From contig NC_030820.1 of assembly GCF_001704415.2 (NCBI RefSeq), positions 2,716,501-2,780,500 on the forward strand: 64,000 nucleotides of DNA, read 5' to 3'. Source of the DNA: Capra hircus (Eukaryota > Chordata > Mammalia > Artiodactyla > Bovidae). This document shows, piece after piece, positions 10,683 through 22,639 of this stretch (positions within the stretch are counted from its first letter, which is position 1; every line of letters starts with the position of its first letter). The position numbers and the translations under genes were made by a program. The notes under the pieces are model-generated. The model did no database searches and was not told the DNA's origin. It was given only the letters and a program-made list of their open reading frames with translations.

Positions 10683-12550
10683 CAGTTCAGTTCAGTTCAG
10701 TTCAGTCACTCAGTCGTGTCCAACTCTTTGCAACCCTATGAATCTCAGCACACCAGGCCTCCCTGTCCATCACCATCTCCCGGAGTTCACTCAGACTCAT
10801 GTCCATCGAGTCGTGATGCCATCCAGCCGTCTCATCCTGTCATCCCCTTCTCCTCCTGCCCCCAATCCCTCCCAGCATCAAAGTCTTTTCCAACTCTTTG
10901 CATGAGGTGGACAAAGTACTGGAGCTTCAGCTTTAGCATCATTCCTTCCAAAGAAATCCCAGGACTGATCTCCTTCAGAATGGACTGGTTGGATCTCCTT
11001 GCAGTCCAAGGGACTCTCAAGAGTCTTCTCCAACACCACAGTTCAAAAGCATCAATTCTTCGGTGCTCAGCCTTCTTCACAGTCCAACTCTCACATCCAT
11101 ACATGACCACAGGGAAAACCATAGCCTTGTCTAGACGGGCCTTAGTCGGCAAAGTAATGTCTCTGCTTTCGAATATACTATCTAGGTTGGTCATAACTTT
11201 TCTTCCAAGGAGTAAGCATCTTTTAATTTCATGGCTGCAGTCACCATCTGCAGTGATTTTGGAGCCCCCTAAAATAAAGTCTGACACTGTTTCTACTGAC
11301 TCCCCTTCTATTTCCCATGAAGTGATGGGACCAGATGCCATGATCTTAGTTTTCTGAATGTTGAGCTTTAAGCCAACTTTTTCACTCTCCTGTTCCACTT
11401 TCATCAAGAGGCTTTTTAGCTCCTCTTCACTTTCTGCCATAAGGGTGGTGTCATCTGCATATCTAGGTTATTGATATTTCTCCTGGCAATCTTGATTCCA
11501 GCTTGTGTTTCTTCCAGTCCAGTGTTTCTCATGATGTACTCTGCATAGAAGTTAAATAAGCACGGTGACAATATACAGCCTCGATCGTACTCCTTTTCCT
11601 ATTTGGAACCAGTCTGTTGTTCCATGTCCAGTTCTAACTGTTGCTTCCTGACCTGCATACAGATTTCTCAAGAGGCAGATCAGGTGGTCTGGTATTCCCA
11701 TCTATTTCAGAATTTTACACAGTTAAGTGTGATCCACACAGTCAAAGGCCTTGGCATAGTCAATAAAGGAGAAATAGATGCTTTTCTGGAACTCTCTTGC
11801 TTTTTCCATGATCCAGCGGATGTTGGCAATTTGATCTCTATTTCTTCTGCCTTTTCTAAAACCAGCTTGAACATCAGGGAGTTCACAGTTCACGTATTGC
11901 TGAAGCCTGGCTTGGAGAATTTTGAGTATTACTTTACTAGCATGTGAGATGAGTGCAATTATGTGGTAGTTTGAGCATTCTTTGGCATTGCCTTTCTTTG
12001 GAATTGGAATGAAAACTGACCTTTTCCAGTCCTGTGGTAACTGCTGAGTTTTCCAAATTTGCTGGCATATTGAGTGCAGTACTTTCACAGCATCATCTTT
12101 CAGGATTTGAAATAGCTCAACTGGAATTCCGATCACCTCCTACTAGCTTTGTTTCGTAGTGATGATTTCTAAGGCCCACTTGACTTCTACATTCCAGGAT
12201 GTCTGGCTCTAGATTGAGTGATCACATCCATCATGATTATCTGGGTCATGAAGATCTTTTTTGTACAGTTCTTCTGTGTATTCTTGCCACCTCTTCTTAA
12301 TATCTTCTGCTTCTGTTAGGTCCATACCATTTCTGTCCTTTATCGAGCCCATCTTTGCATGAAATGTTCCCTGGTATCTCTAATTTTCTTAAAGAAATCC
12401 CTAGTCTTTCACATTCTGTTGTTTTCCTCTGTTTCATTGCATTGATCACTGAGGAAGGCTTTCTTATCTCTTCTTGCTATTCTTTGGAACTCTGTATTCA
12501 GATGCTTATATCTTTCCTTTTCTCCTTTGCTTTTTGCTTCTCTTCTTGTC
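10683..12550 (-). mobile_element. BovB LINE, RT-containing copy
   Basis: Antisense BovB from its 3' tail, a (ttcag)n run at 10681-10706, through the whole RT region to the linker near 12550, where similarity stops. The endonuclease is missing (5' truncation). It looks comparatively young: long frames survive. Confidence 0.94.
10832..12136 (-). pseudogene. BovB RT reading frame, frameshifted at the palm
   Basis: Two minus-strand pieces remain. 11723-12136 covers fingers and palm (VELFQILKDDAVKVLHSICQ, then DYAKAFDCVDH). 10832-11440 covers thumb and C-terminus from MAESEEELKSLL onward. A 1-nt loss near 11465 (cctagatatgcagatgac on the minus strand, usually cctcagatatg...) breaks the frame just before the catalytic YADD codons. 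There is no active protein. The plus-strand 338-codon open frame at 10341-11357 is antisense to this and the neighbouring BovB fragment and is not counted as a gene. Confidence 0.9.
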
Positions 12551-12904
12551 ACAGCTTCAGGTGTTCTCAAAAACAGTAGAGATTATGAGGTAACTGGGAA
12601 GAGATTGGTAGATTCATTTGGGACAGAGGTCAAACTGTGGAAGAGGTAGTTTTCCAGAGAACTAGGAAAGAGATAACAGAGAGAATCTCTTGGGTCAGAA
12701 CAAATCTAACATATTGACTTTATTAAGTATCCTTGCAAAGGAGCCTGAATTTGATGGTATTAGTTTGTAGAGCCATTTATGCCATAGGACATTGTTGAAA
12801 AAAAAAATAGAGCAGCTAGCCAACAATCAATGGCTCTTAACAGCTGGGCTAGTCAAGAAAAACAACATACAGAACTCTGCTAAAATCCCTCTTCCCTCTG
12901 GGCA
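12551..12904. other. Unassigned sequence
   Basis: No gene or repeat recognised between the BovB 5' truncation point and the next SINE. It contains a short A-run (12800-12808). Confidence 0.5.
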
Positions 12905-13107
12905 ACCATGTTGTTTAGTTCTATCCAACTCTTTTGTGATCCCATGGACTGTACTCCACCAGGCTCTTCTGTCCATGGGATTTTCCAGGCAAGAATACAG
13001 GAGTGGGTTGTCATTTCCTTCTCTGGGTTATCTTCCCAACCCAGGGACTGAATTCATGTCTTCTGCATTGCAGATGGATTCTTTACCACTGATCCACCTG
13101 GAAAGTT
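12905..13107 (-). mobile_element. Bov-tA-type SINE
   Basis: Antisense SINE: tail complement (catgttgtttagttctatcc) on the left, central ccatgggattttccaggcaa, head complement ttctttaccactgatccacc on the right. No target duplication seen. Confidence 0.87.
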
Positions 13108-13289
13108 CCTGGGTGACTATAGGCTCATCCAAAACTACATCTCCTTGTGAAACAAGGAGCATCATCAGAGACTTTACACTGTGTGGGGAAATAGACTCCA
13201 CTGAAATAATCCATCTGGGCACTAAACAAATAAGCAAGCAAATAACAATGACAAACCCTGGAATAGGGATGCATGGAGTGAGAGAGTAC

Positions 13290-13600
13290 CCAGAGTGACT
13301 ACATTATCTAAAATATCCATCTTCCAACAACATACACAAGACTTGCAAAGAAACAGGAATGTTATGACCCATAGGTAGAAAAGACAGCAAGTAACTGAAA
13401 GTACTTTTGAGAGCAACCATGCATTGGATTCAACAAAGACTTCAAAATAGCCATTATAAATATGTTCAAAGAACTATTGGAAACTGATTAAAGAATAAAA
13501 GAAAGTAAAATTATGGCATTAATCAGAGAGAAAATATCAACAAAGAGACAGAAATCATCAAAAAGAAGCAAATGGAAACTTTGGAGTTTAAAAATACAGT
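13290..13600 (+). mobile_element. Ancient L1 fragment (L1M-type 5'/ORF1 region)
   Basis: Reads like the coiled-coil part of an old mammalian L1 ORF1 region: ttataaatatgttcaaagaact (13456-13477), aatatcaacaaagagacagaaa (13534-13555) and aagcaaatggaaactttgga. No usable open frame remains. Assignment rests on memory of the family. Confidence 0.6.
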
Positions 13601-13802
13601 AGCAGAATCCCGATGGTAGGCACATGGTGTGCCTATCCTGTCTTACGTTACTGTGTGAAGGACTTTTCCACCACTTTCTTAAACAAGCAATTTAAATACT
13701 TTTTCAGTAACTAGTCCTACTTAGGTGTTTTTCTTATCTAAAAATCATTTTAAAATATTTGAGGATAATGTATTAAATTAATTTGAATTAAAGCTACTTA
13801 AG

Positions 13803-14218
13803 AAACAATATCAATAACCTCAGATATGCAGATGACACCACCCTTATGGCAGAAAGTGAAGAGGAACTAAAAAGCCTCTTGATGAAAGTGAAAGTGGAAA
13901 GTGAAAAAGTTGGCTTAAAGCTCAACATTCAGAAAACCAAGATCATGGCATCTGGTCCCATCACTTCATGGGAAATAGATGGGGAAACAGTGGAAAGTGT
14001 CAGACTTTATTTTTTTATGCTCCAAAATCACTGCAAATGGCGATTGCAGCCATGAAATTAAAAGATGCTTACTCCTTGGAAGAAAAGTTATGACCAACCT
14101 AGATTGCGTATTGAAAAGCAGAGACTTTAAATTGCCAACAAAGGTCCATCTAGTCAAGGCTATGGTTTTTCCTGTGGTCATGTATGGATGTGAGTATGGG
14201 ACTGTGAAGAAAGCTGAG
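13803..14218 (+). mobile_element. BovB fragment, left part, split by an L1
   Basis: Starts at aatatcaataacctcagatatgc, so it begins just before the catalytic YADD (near 13825), and runs to gaagaaagctgag at 14218. The next consensus bases resume at 22190, after the L1. An open piece at 13846-14055 starts MAESEEELKSLLMKV. 5'-truncated copy. Confidence 0.93.
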
Positions 14219-15762
14219 GCGGTCCTAAGATGGCAGAGAAATAGGATGGGAGACCACTTTCTCCCTCACAAATTCATCAAAAGAACATTTCAACGCTGAG
14301 TAAATTTCACAAAACAACTTCTGAATGCTGGCAGAGGACATCAGGCACCTAGAAAAGCAGATCATTGTCTTCAAAAACAGGTAGGAAAAAATATAAAAGA
14401 TGAAAAAAGAGACAAAAGAGGTAGAGAGGGAGCACCCTCCTGGGAAGGGAGTCTTGAAAAGAGAGGTTTCCAAACACCAGGAAACACTTGCTGCAGAGTC
14501 TGTGGCGAGCCTTGGAAGCACAAAGAGCAACATAACAGGGAGGAAAAATAAATAAATAATTAAAACCAACAGATTAGGAGCCCAACGGTAACTCCTCCAG
14601 AGGAGAAGCAGCGCAGACGCCTGCATCCACCACTAGCAAGTGGGGGCTGGGCAGGGAGGTGAGGGCTGCAGTGCTTTTTAAGAATCAGGCCAGAATGCCC
14701 TGAGTGTAACCAGAGCGAACTAACTTGGGCTAGCAAACCAGACTAGGATAGCTACCACGCAAAAAGCTCTAACATAAGACACCACCAGGACCGCGCGCAG
14801 AACAAAGGACGGAACAGAATTAGCCGGCTGCAGATCATCCCCCTCCGGTGACAGGCAGCCAGAGCTGGAAGGGCCAGAAGGGGGCAATCACAGCCCCAGA
14901 GAGACATTAACTACCAAACTGCAAGCAGGCTTCTTTGCTAACTAAGACTTCTTGGGGTTCTGGACAGTCACCATCCGCCTAAGAAGGGGCGCCAGTTGTA
15001 CACCCAGAAAACTGAGCAGCAAGGATGGGAAAGGCGATAAGTTGCAGTGACTGCACTCGTCAAACACCTGAGCTACTCGGACCTGGGAAGGGCACAAAAT
15101 GCAGGCCCAACCGAGTCTGCGCCTCTGAGGGCTACCTGAGTGCCTGCGCCTGAGCGGCTTAGACCTGGGAGGTGCATGCAGCCCAGGGCCAGCCTCAGAC
15201 GGTTCCCAGCGGAGCAACCTAGAGCCTGAACTGTGTGCATCATGAGCGGGGGCAGGCCCAGAGTGGCTGAGGCACTGCGAGCACACGCCAGTGTTATTTG
15301 TTTGCAGCTTCCCTCCCTCCCCACAGCGTGACTGAACAAGTAAGCCTAAAAAAAGTGTCCACCACTGCCCACCTTTTGTCAGGGCGGAAATCGGACACTG
15401 AAGAGACCAACAAACAGAAGAAGCTAAAGCAGAGGGAACCGCCTTGGAAGTGACAGGTGCATTAGATTAACACCCTGTCATTAGTACCGACTACATATGA
15501 AGGGGCCTATAGATCTTGAGAAATACAAGCCAGACCAAGGAACTATCCGAAAGTGAACTGACCCCACACTGCCCACAACAACACCAGAGAAAGTCCCAGA
15601 TATACCTTTACTATTTTTATGATCATTCTTTTTTGTTTGTTTGTTTTTTCCTTTTCTTTTTAACATTTTTAAATTTTAAGTCCTCTATTTCTCCTTTAAT
15701 TCTTATTTTTATAACCTACTATTACTTTTCAAAAAAAGACCCTATTTTTAAAACAAATGCCA

Positions 15763-15788
15763 TATATATATATATATATATATTTGTG

Positions 15789-15824
<36 letters not shown>
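15763..15824. repeat. (AT)n(GT)n compound microsatellite
   Basis: An alternating tata run (15763-15783) followed by tttgtgtctatg and a (gt)n run (about 15796-15823), inside the L1 5' UTR. Overlapping open frames here are low-complexity artefacts. Confidence 0.95.
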
Positions 15825-15825
<1 letters not shown>

Positions 15826-16010
15826 TGGTAGTTGTTTTTTTATAATTCTTGTGAGTTTGTTTTCTTCTTTCTTTCTTCTTTTCTTTAATAATGTATTTTT
15901 GAAAATCCAACCTCTACTCTAGATTTTTAATCTTTGCTCTTTGGTATTTGTTATCAATTTTGTACCTTTAAAAACCCAATCTTCAGTACCCATTTTTACT
16001 TGAGAGCGAG

Positions 16011-16440
16011 ATTACTGGCTTGACTGCTCTCTCTTCCTTTGGACTCTCCTTTTTCTCCACCAGGTTGCCTCTGTCTCCTCCCTCCCCCTTCTCTTCTCTA
16101 CCCAACTCTGTGAATCTCTGTGTGTTCCAGACAGTGGAGAACACTTAGGGAACTGGTTACTGGCTGGATCTGTCTCTCTCCTTTTCATTTCCCTCTTTTA
16201 TCCTCCTGGCCACCTCTGTCTCCTTCCTCCCTCTCCTCTTCTCTGTATAACTCCGTGAACATCTCTGAGTGGTCCAGACAGTGGAACACACATAAGGAAG
16301 TGATTACTGGCTAGCTTGCTCTCTCCTCTTTTGATCCCACCTCATCTCATTCCAGTCACCTCTAACTCCCCCCTCCCTCTTCTCTTCTCCATGTATGTCA
16401 GTGAACCTCTTGGGTGTCCCTCAATGTGGAGAAACTTTTC
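16011..16440 (+). repeat. ~146-bp tandem repeat, about three units, in L1 5' UTR
   Basis: Units begin at attactggct (16011), gttactggct (16156) and attactggct (16303), spacing 145 and 147 bp. Each has the same order: tactggct, a CT-rich block, cctctgtctcc or a variant, then a gtgaa segment and a cagtggag-like end. The third unit is the most diverged. Confidence 0.85.
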
Positions 16441-16958
16441 ATCTCTAACCTAGATGTTTTATCATCAGTGCTGTATAGATGGAGAAGTCTTGAGGCTACT
16501 GTAAAAACAAAACTGAAAACCAGAAGCAGGAGGCTTAAGTCAAAATCCTGAGAACTCCTGAGAACATCAGAGAACTCCTGACTCCAGGGAACATTAATCG
16601 ATAGGAGCTCATCAAACGCTTCCATACCTATACTGAAACAAAGCACCACCCAAGGGCCAACAAGTTCCAGAGCAAGACATACCATGTAAATTCTCCAGCA
16701 ACACAGGAACACAGCCCTGAGCTTCAATATACAGGCAGCTCAAAGTTACTCCAAAACCATTGACATTTCATAACTCATTACTGGACATTTCATTGCACTC
16801 CAGAGAGAAGAAATCCAGCTCCAGCCCCCAGAACTCTGACACAAGCTTCGCTAACCAAGAAACCTTGACAAGCCACTGATACAACCCCACCCACAGCGAG
16901 GAAACTCTATAATAAAGAGAACTCCACAAATTCATAGAATACAGAAAGGCTACCCCAA

Positions 16959-17901
16959 ATGCAGCAATATAACCAAGATGAAGACACAGAGGAATACCCA
17001 GCAGGTAAAGGAACAGGAGAAATGCCCACCAAACCAAACAAAAAAGGAAGAGATAGGGAATCTACCTGATAAAGAATTCTGAATAATGATAGTGAAAATG
17101 ATCCAAAATCTTGAAATCAAAGTGGAATCACAGATAAATAGCCTGGAGACAAGGATTGAGAAGATGCAAGAAAGGTTTAACAAGGACCTAGAAGAAATTA
17201 AAAAGTTAATATATAATGAATAATGCAATAAATGAGATAAAAAACACTCTGGAGGCAACAAATAGTAGAATAGGAGGCAGAAGATAGGATTAGTGAAATA
17301 GAAGATACAATGGTAGAAATAAATGAATCAGATGGGAAAAAATAACAACGGATTAAAAGAAATGAGGACAATCTCAGAGACCTCCAGGACAATATGAAAT
17401 GCTCAAACATTCAAATTATAGGAGTTCCAGAAGAAGAAGACAAAAAAGAAAGACCATGAGAAAATCCTTGAGGAGATAATAGTTGAAAACTTCCCTAAAA
17501 TGGGGAAGGAAATAATCACCCAAGTCCGAGAAACCCAGAGAGTCCCAAACAGGATAAATCCAAGGTGAAACACCCCAAGACACATATTAATCAAATTAAC
17601 AAAGATCAAACACAAAGAACAAATGTTAAAAACAGCAAGGGAAAAACAACAAATAACACACAAGGGGATTCCCATAAGGATAACAGCTGATCTTTCATTA
17701 GAAACTCATCAGGCCAGGAGGGAATGGCAAGACATATTTAAAGTGATGAAAGAAAATAACCTACAGCCCAGATTATTGTACCCAGCAAGGATCTCATTCA
17801 AATATGAAGGAGAAACCAAAAGCTTTACAGACAAGCAAAAGCTGAGAGAATTCAGCACCACCAAACCAGCTCTCCAACAAATGCTAAAGGATATTCTCTA
17901 G
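16959..17901 (+). pseudogene. L1 ORF1 (RNA-binding protein) relic
   Basis: ORF1 protein would be the trimeric RNA-binding chaperone of the L1 particle. The start ATG is at 16959; 36 codons follow (MQQYNQDEDTEEYPAGKGTG...) before TGA. A shifted frame from 17086 carries the coiled-coil part (IQNLEIKVESQINSLETRIE-like) to a stop near 17220. The C-terminal domain is open at 17623-17901 and ends QQMLKDIL just before the stop. Several frameshifts and stops make the gene non-functional. The gap to the next start (17953) is about 50 bp, the normal L1 ORF1-ORF2 spacing. Confidence 0.88.
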
Positions 17902-17952
17902 ACAGGAAACATGAAAAGGGTGTATAAACCTGAACCCAAAACAATAAAGTAA

Positions 17953-20900
17953 ATGGTAATGGGATCATACTTAACAATAATTACCTTAAACATAAATGGG
18001 TTGAATGCCCCAACCAAAAGACAAAGACTGGTTGAATGGATACAAAAACAAGACCCCTATATATGTTGTCTACAAGAGACCCACTTCAAAACAAGGACAC
18101 ATACAGACTGAAAGTGAAGGGCTGGAAAAAGATATTCCATGCAAATAGAGATCAAAAGAAAGCAGGAGTAGCAATACTCATATCAGATAAAATAGACTTT
18201 AAAACAAAGGCTGTGAAAAAGGACAAACAAGGCCACTACATAATGATCAAAGGATCAACCGAAGAAGAAAATGTAACAATTATGAATATATATGCACCCA
18301 ATATAGGAGTACCACAATATGTAAGACAAATGCTAACAAGTATGAAAGGGGAAATTAACAATAACACAATAATAGTGGGAGACTTTAACACCCCACTCAC
18401 ACCTATGGACAGATCAACTAACAGAAAATTAACAAAGAAAAACAAACCTTAAATGATACAACAGTTAGACCTAATTGATATCTATAGGACATTTCACCCC
18501 AAAACAATGAATTTCATCTTTTTCTTAAGTGCTCATGGAACCTTCTCTAGGATAGAGCACATCCTGGGCCATAAATCTAACCTTGATAAATTTTAAAAAA
18601 TTGAAATCATTCCAAGCATCTTTCCTGACCATAATGCAGTAAGATTAGATCTCAATTATAGGAGAAAAACTATTAAAAATTCCAACATATGGAGGCTGAA
18701 CAACATGCTGCTGAATAACCAAAAAATGACAGAAGAAATTTTAAAAAAAGAAATAAAAATATGCTAGAAATGAATGAAAATGAAAATACATCAACCCAAA
18801 ACCTGTGGGACACTATAAAAGCAGTGTTAATAGAAAAGTTCATAGCAATACAGGCATACATCAAGAAACAAGAAAAAAGTCAAATAAATAACCTAACTGT
18901 ACATGTAAAGCAACTAGAAAAGGAAGAAATGGAGAACCCCAGGGTTAGTAGAAGGAAAGAAATCTTAAAAATTAGGGCAGAAATAAATGCAAAAGAAACA
19001 AATAGACCATAGTAAAAGCAAGAAAGCCAAAAGCTGGTTCTTTGAAAGGATAAATAAAATTGACAAACCATTAGCCAGACTCATCAAAAAACAAAGGGAG
19101 AAAAATCAAATCAACAAAATTAGAAATGAAGATAGAGAGATCACAACAGACAACACAGAAATACAAAGGATCATAAGAGACTACTATCAGCAATTATATG
19201 CCAATAAAATGGACAACTTGGAAGAAATGGACAAATTCTTAGAAAAGTACAACTTTCCAAAACTGAACCAGGAAGAAATAGAAAATCTTAACAGACCCAT
19301 CACAAGCACAGAAATTGAGACTGTAATCAGAAATGTTCCAGCAAACAAAAGCCCAGGTCCAGACGGCTTCACAGCTGAATTCTACCAAAAATTTCAAGAA
19401 GAGCTAACACCCATCCTACTCAAACTCTTCCAGAAAATTGCAGAGGAAGGTAAACTTCCTAACTCATTCTATGAGGCCACCATCACCCTGATACCAAAAC
19501 CTGACAAACATGCCACAAAAAAAGAAAACTACAGGCCAATATTACTGATGAACATAGATCCAAAAATCTTTAACAAAATTCTAGCAATCAGAATCCAACA
19601 ACATATTAAAAAGATCATACACCATGACCAAGTGGGCTTTATCCCAGGGATGCAAGGATTCTTCAATATCTGCAAATCAATCAATATAATTCACCACATT
19701 AACAAATTGAAAAATAAAAGCCATATGATTATCTCAATAGATGCAGAGAATGCCTTTGACAAAATTCAACATTCATTTATGTTAAAAACTCCCCAGAAAG
19801 CAGGAATAGAAGGAACATACCTCAACATAATAAAAGCTATATATGACAAACCCACAGCAAACATTATCCTCAATGGTGAAAAATTGAAAGCATTTCCCCT
19901 AAAGTCAGGAACAAGACAAGGGTGCCCACTTTCACTGCTACTATTCAACATAGTTCTGGAAGTTTTGGCCACAGCAATCAGAGCAGAAAAAGAAATAAAA
20001 GGAATCCAAATTGGAAAAGAAGTAAGACTCTCACTGATTGCAGATGACACGATTATCTACATAGAAAACCCTAAAGACTCCACCAGAAAACTACTAGAGC
20101 TAATCAATGAATATAGTAAAGTTATGGGATATAAAATCAACTCACAGAAATTCCTTGCATTCCTATACACTAATAATGAGAAAGTAGAAAAAGAAATTAA
20201 GGAAACAATTCCATTCACCATTGCAACGAAAAGAATAAAATACTTAGGAATATATCTACCTAAAGAAACTAAAGACCTATATATAGAAAACCATAAAACA
20301 CTGGTGAAAGAAATCAAAGAGGACAGTAATCGATGGAGAAATATACCATGTTCATGGATCGGAAGAATCAATATAGTGAAAATGAGTATACTACCCAAAG
20401 CAATCTACAGATTCAATGCAATCCCTATCAAGCTACCACAGGTATTTTTCACAGAGCTAGAACAAATAATTTCAAGATTTGTATGGAAATACAAAAAACC
20501 TCAAAGAGTGAAAACAATCTTGAGAAAGAAGAATGGAACTGGAGGAATCAACTTGCCTGACTTCAGGCTCTACTACAAAGCCACAATCATCAAGACAGTA
20601 TGGTACTGGCACAAAGACAGAAATATAGATCAATAGAACAAAATAGAAAGCCCAGAGATAAATCCAGACACCTATGGACACTTTGTCTTTGACAAAGGAG
20701 ACAAGAATATACAATGGATTGAGGACAATCTCTTTAACAAGTGGTGCTGGGAAAACTGGTCAACCACTTATAAAAGAATGAAACTAGATCACTTTCTAAC
20801 ACCATACACAAAAACAAAGTCAAAATGGATTAAAGATCTAAATGTAAGACCAGAAATTATAAAATAGAGAACATAGGCAAAACACTCTCCAACATAAATC

Positions 20901-21758
20901 ACAGCAGGATCCTCTATGATTCACCACCCAGAATACTGGAAATAAAAGCAAAAATAAACAAATGGGATCTAATTAAAATTAAAAGCTTCTGCACAACAAA
21001 GGAAACTATGAGCACAATGAAAAGACAGCCTTCGGAATCAGAGAAAATAATAGCAAATGAAGCAACTGACAAACAACTGATCTCAAAAATATACAAGCAA
21101 CTTATGCAGCTCAATTCCAGAAAAACAAATGACCCAATCAAAAAATGGGCCAAAGAACTAAATAGACATTTCTCCAAAGAAGACATATGGATGGCTAACA
21201 AACACATGAATAGATACTCAACATCACTCACTATCAGAGGAATGCAAATCAAAACCAAAATGAGGTACCATTTCACACTAGTCAGAATGGCTGTGATCCA
21301 AAAGTCTACAAGCAATAAATGCTGGAGAGGGTGTAGAGAAAAGGGAACCCTCTTACACTGTTGGTGGGAATGCAAACTAGTACAGCCACTTTGGAGAACA
21401 GTGTGGAGATTCCTTCAAAAACTGCAAATAGAACTTGTGCCTTATGACCCAGCAATCCCACTTCTGGGCATACACACCGAGGAAACCAGAATTGAAAGAG
21501 ACGTGTGCACCCCCAATGTTCATCGCAGCACTGTTTATAATAGCCAGGACATGGAAGCAACCTAGATGTCCATCAGCAGACGAATTGATAAGAAAGCTGT
21601 GTTACATATACACAATGGAGTATTACTCAGCCATTAAAAAGAATACATTTGAATCAGTTCTAATGAGGTGGATGAAACTGGAGCCTATTATACAGAGTGA
21701 AGTAAGCCAGAAAGAAAAACACCAATGCAGTATACTAACACATATATATGGAATTTAG
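17953..21758 (+). pseudogene. L1 ORF2 (endonuclease-reverse transcriptase) relic
   Basis: The order of domains is complete. Endonuclease: starts MVMGSYLTIITLNINGLNAP at 17953 and contains LQETH; a 1-nt loss near 18090 shifts frame, and 18036-18452 continues to VGDFNTPL. A linker piece lies at 18761-19012. The RT lies in a 549-codon open piece at 18987-20636 with [27 protein letters not shown] and the catalytic box. That box reads IADD (near 20038-20049) instead of the usual FADD. The stop at 20634-20636 replaces a Trp codon. The C-terminal Cys-rich segment is in 21008-21565 (CWRGC...CWWEC). At least four frame breaks make it inactive. Confidence 0.93.
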
Positions 21759-22178
21759 AAAGATGGTAATGATAACCCTGTATGCGAGACAGTAAAAAAG
21801 ACACAGATGTATAGAACAGACTTTTGGACTCTGTGGGAGAGGGAGAGGGTGGGATGATTGGGGAGAATGGCAATGAAACATGCATACTATCATGTAAGAA
21901 ACGAATCGCCAGTCTAGGTTTGATACAGGATACAGGATGCTTGGGGCTGGTGCACTGGGATGACCCAGAGAGATGATATAGGGAGGGTGGTGGGAGGGTG
22001 ATTCAGGATTGGGAACTCATGTACACCCGTGGCAGATTCATGTTGATGTATGGCAAAACCAATACAGTATTGTAAAGTTAAAAATAAATAAATAAAATAA
22101 AAAATAAAGAGCAAAAAAATAAAAGTAAAAAGGAGAAAATAAAAGGAGTATAATATGTATTAAAAAAAAAAAAAGAAA

Positions 22179-22573
22179 AGAAAGCGGAGAGCCGAAGAAT
22201 GTGGTGTTGGAGAAGACTCTTGAGAGTCCCTTGGACTGCACAGAGATCCAGCCAGTCCATTCTGAAGGAAATCAACCCTGGGATTTCTTTGGAAGGAATG
22301 AGGCTGAAGCAAAACTCCAGTACTTTGGCCACCTCATGCGAAGAGTTGACTCATTGGAAAAGACTCTGAGGCTGGGAGGGATTGGGGGCAGGAGGAGAAG
22401 GGGACGACCGAGGATGAAATGGCTGGATGGCATCATTGACTCAATGGACGCGGGTCTGAGTGTACTCTGGGAGTTGATGTTGGACAGGGAGGCCTATTAT
22501 ACAGGCATGCTGAGATTCATGGGGTCGCAAAGAGTCTGACATGACTGAGCGACTGAGCTGAACTGAACTGAAG
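22179..22573 (+). mobile_element. BovB fragment, right part, after the L1
   Basis: Resumes the BovB copy broken at 14218: gccgaagaatgtggtgttgg, then the C-terminal coding region and the standard tail, ending gactgagctgaactgaactg near 22573. A short stretch that would code IDAFELW is missing at the junction, apparently a small deletion. Confidence 0.93.
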
Positions 22574-22639
22574 TGAAGAAACAACCAGTGCAAGAAGGAT
22601 GTGCTGGCCCTCATCTGTACTAGGAAGTAGAGAGACATC

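Larger units (their letters stand above)
14219..16958 (+). promoter_or_regulatory. L1 5' UTR / internal promoter region
   Basis: About 2.7 kb precede ORF1. The first part (to about 15350) is GC-richer than the rest of the window and contains CpG-bearing stretches such as accgcgcgcagaac and ggggcgcc, as expected for the internal promoter of an L1. It then passes through an (AT)n(GT)n microsatellite and a pyrimidine-rich ~146-bp tandem array. Promoter activity is inferred from the family. Confidence 0.6.
14219..22178 (+). mobile_element. Near-full-length ruminant L1 inserted in BovB
   Basis: A 7.96-kb L1 with all parts: 5' UTR (from gcggtcctaagatggcagag), ORF1 remnant, ORF2 remnant, 3' UTR and an A-rich tail (22080-22178). 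It interrupts a BovB copy. The flanks agaaagctgag (14208-14218) and agaaagcggag (22179-22189) form an 11-bp target duplication with one mismatch. The start coincides with the expected L1 5' end, so the insertion was essentially full length. The family is the cattle-type L1 (L1-BT as I recall it). Frameshifts and stops show it is inactive. Confidence 0.93.

Noticed and set aside
10341..11357. 338-codon plus-strand open frame as a possible gene
   Set aside because: It is entirely the antisense of two BovB fragments and the short stretch between them. The real coding sense is the minus-strand RT.
15516..15910. Open frames across the (AT)n(GT)n tract
   Set aside because: Low-complexity translation of a microsatellite in the L1 5' UTR.
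18987..20636. 549-codon RT frame as a host or viral gene
   Set aside because: Its order and motifs match L1 ORF2, bounded by frameshifts and a Trp-to-stop change, inside an L1 with a target duplication.
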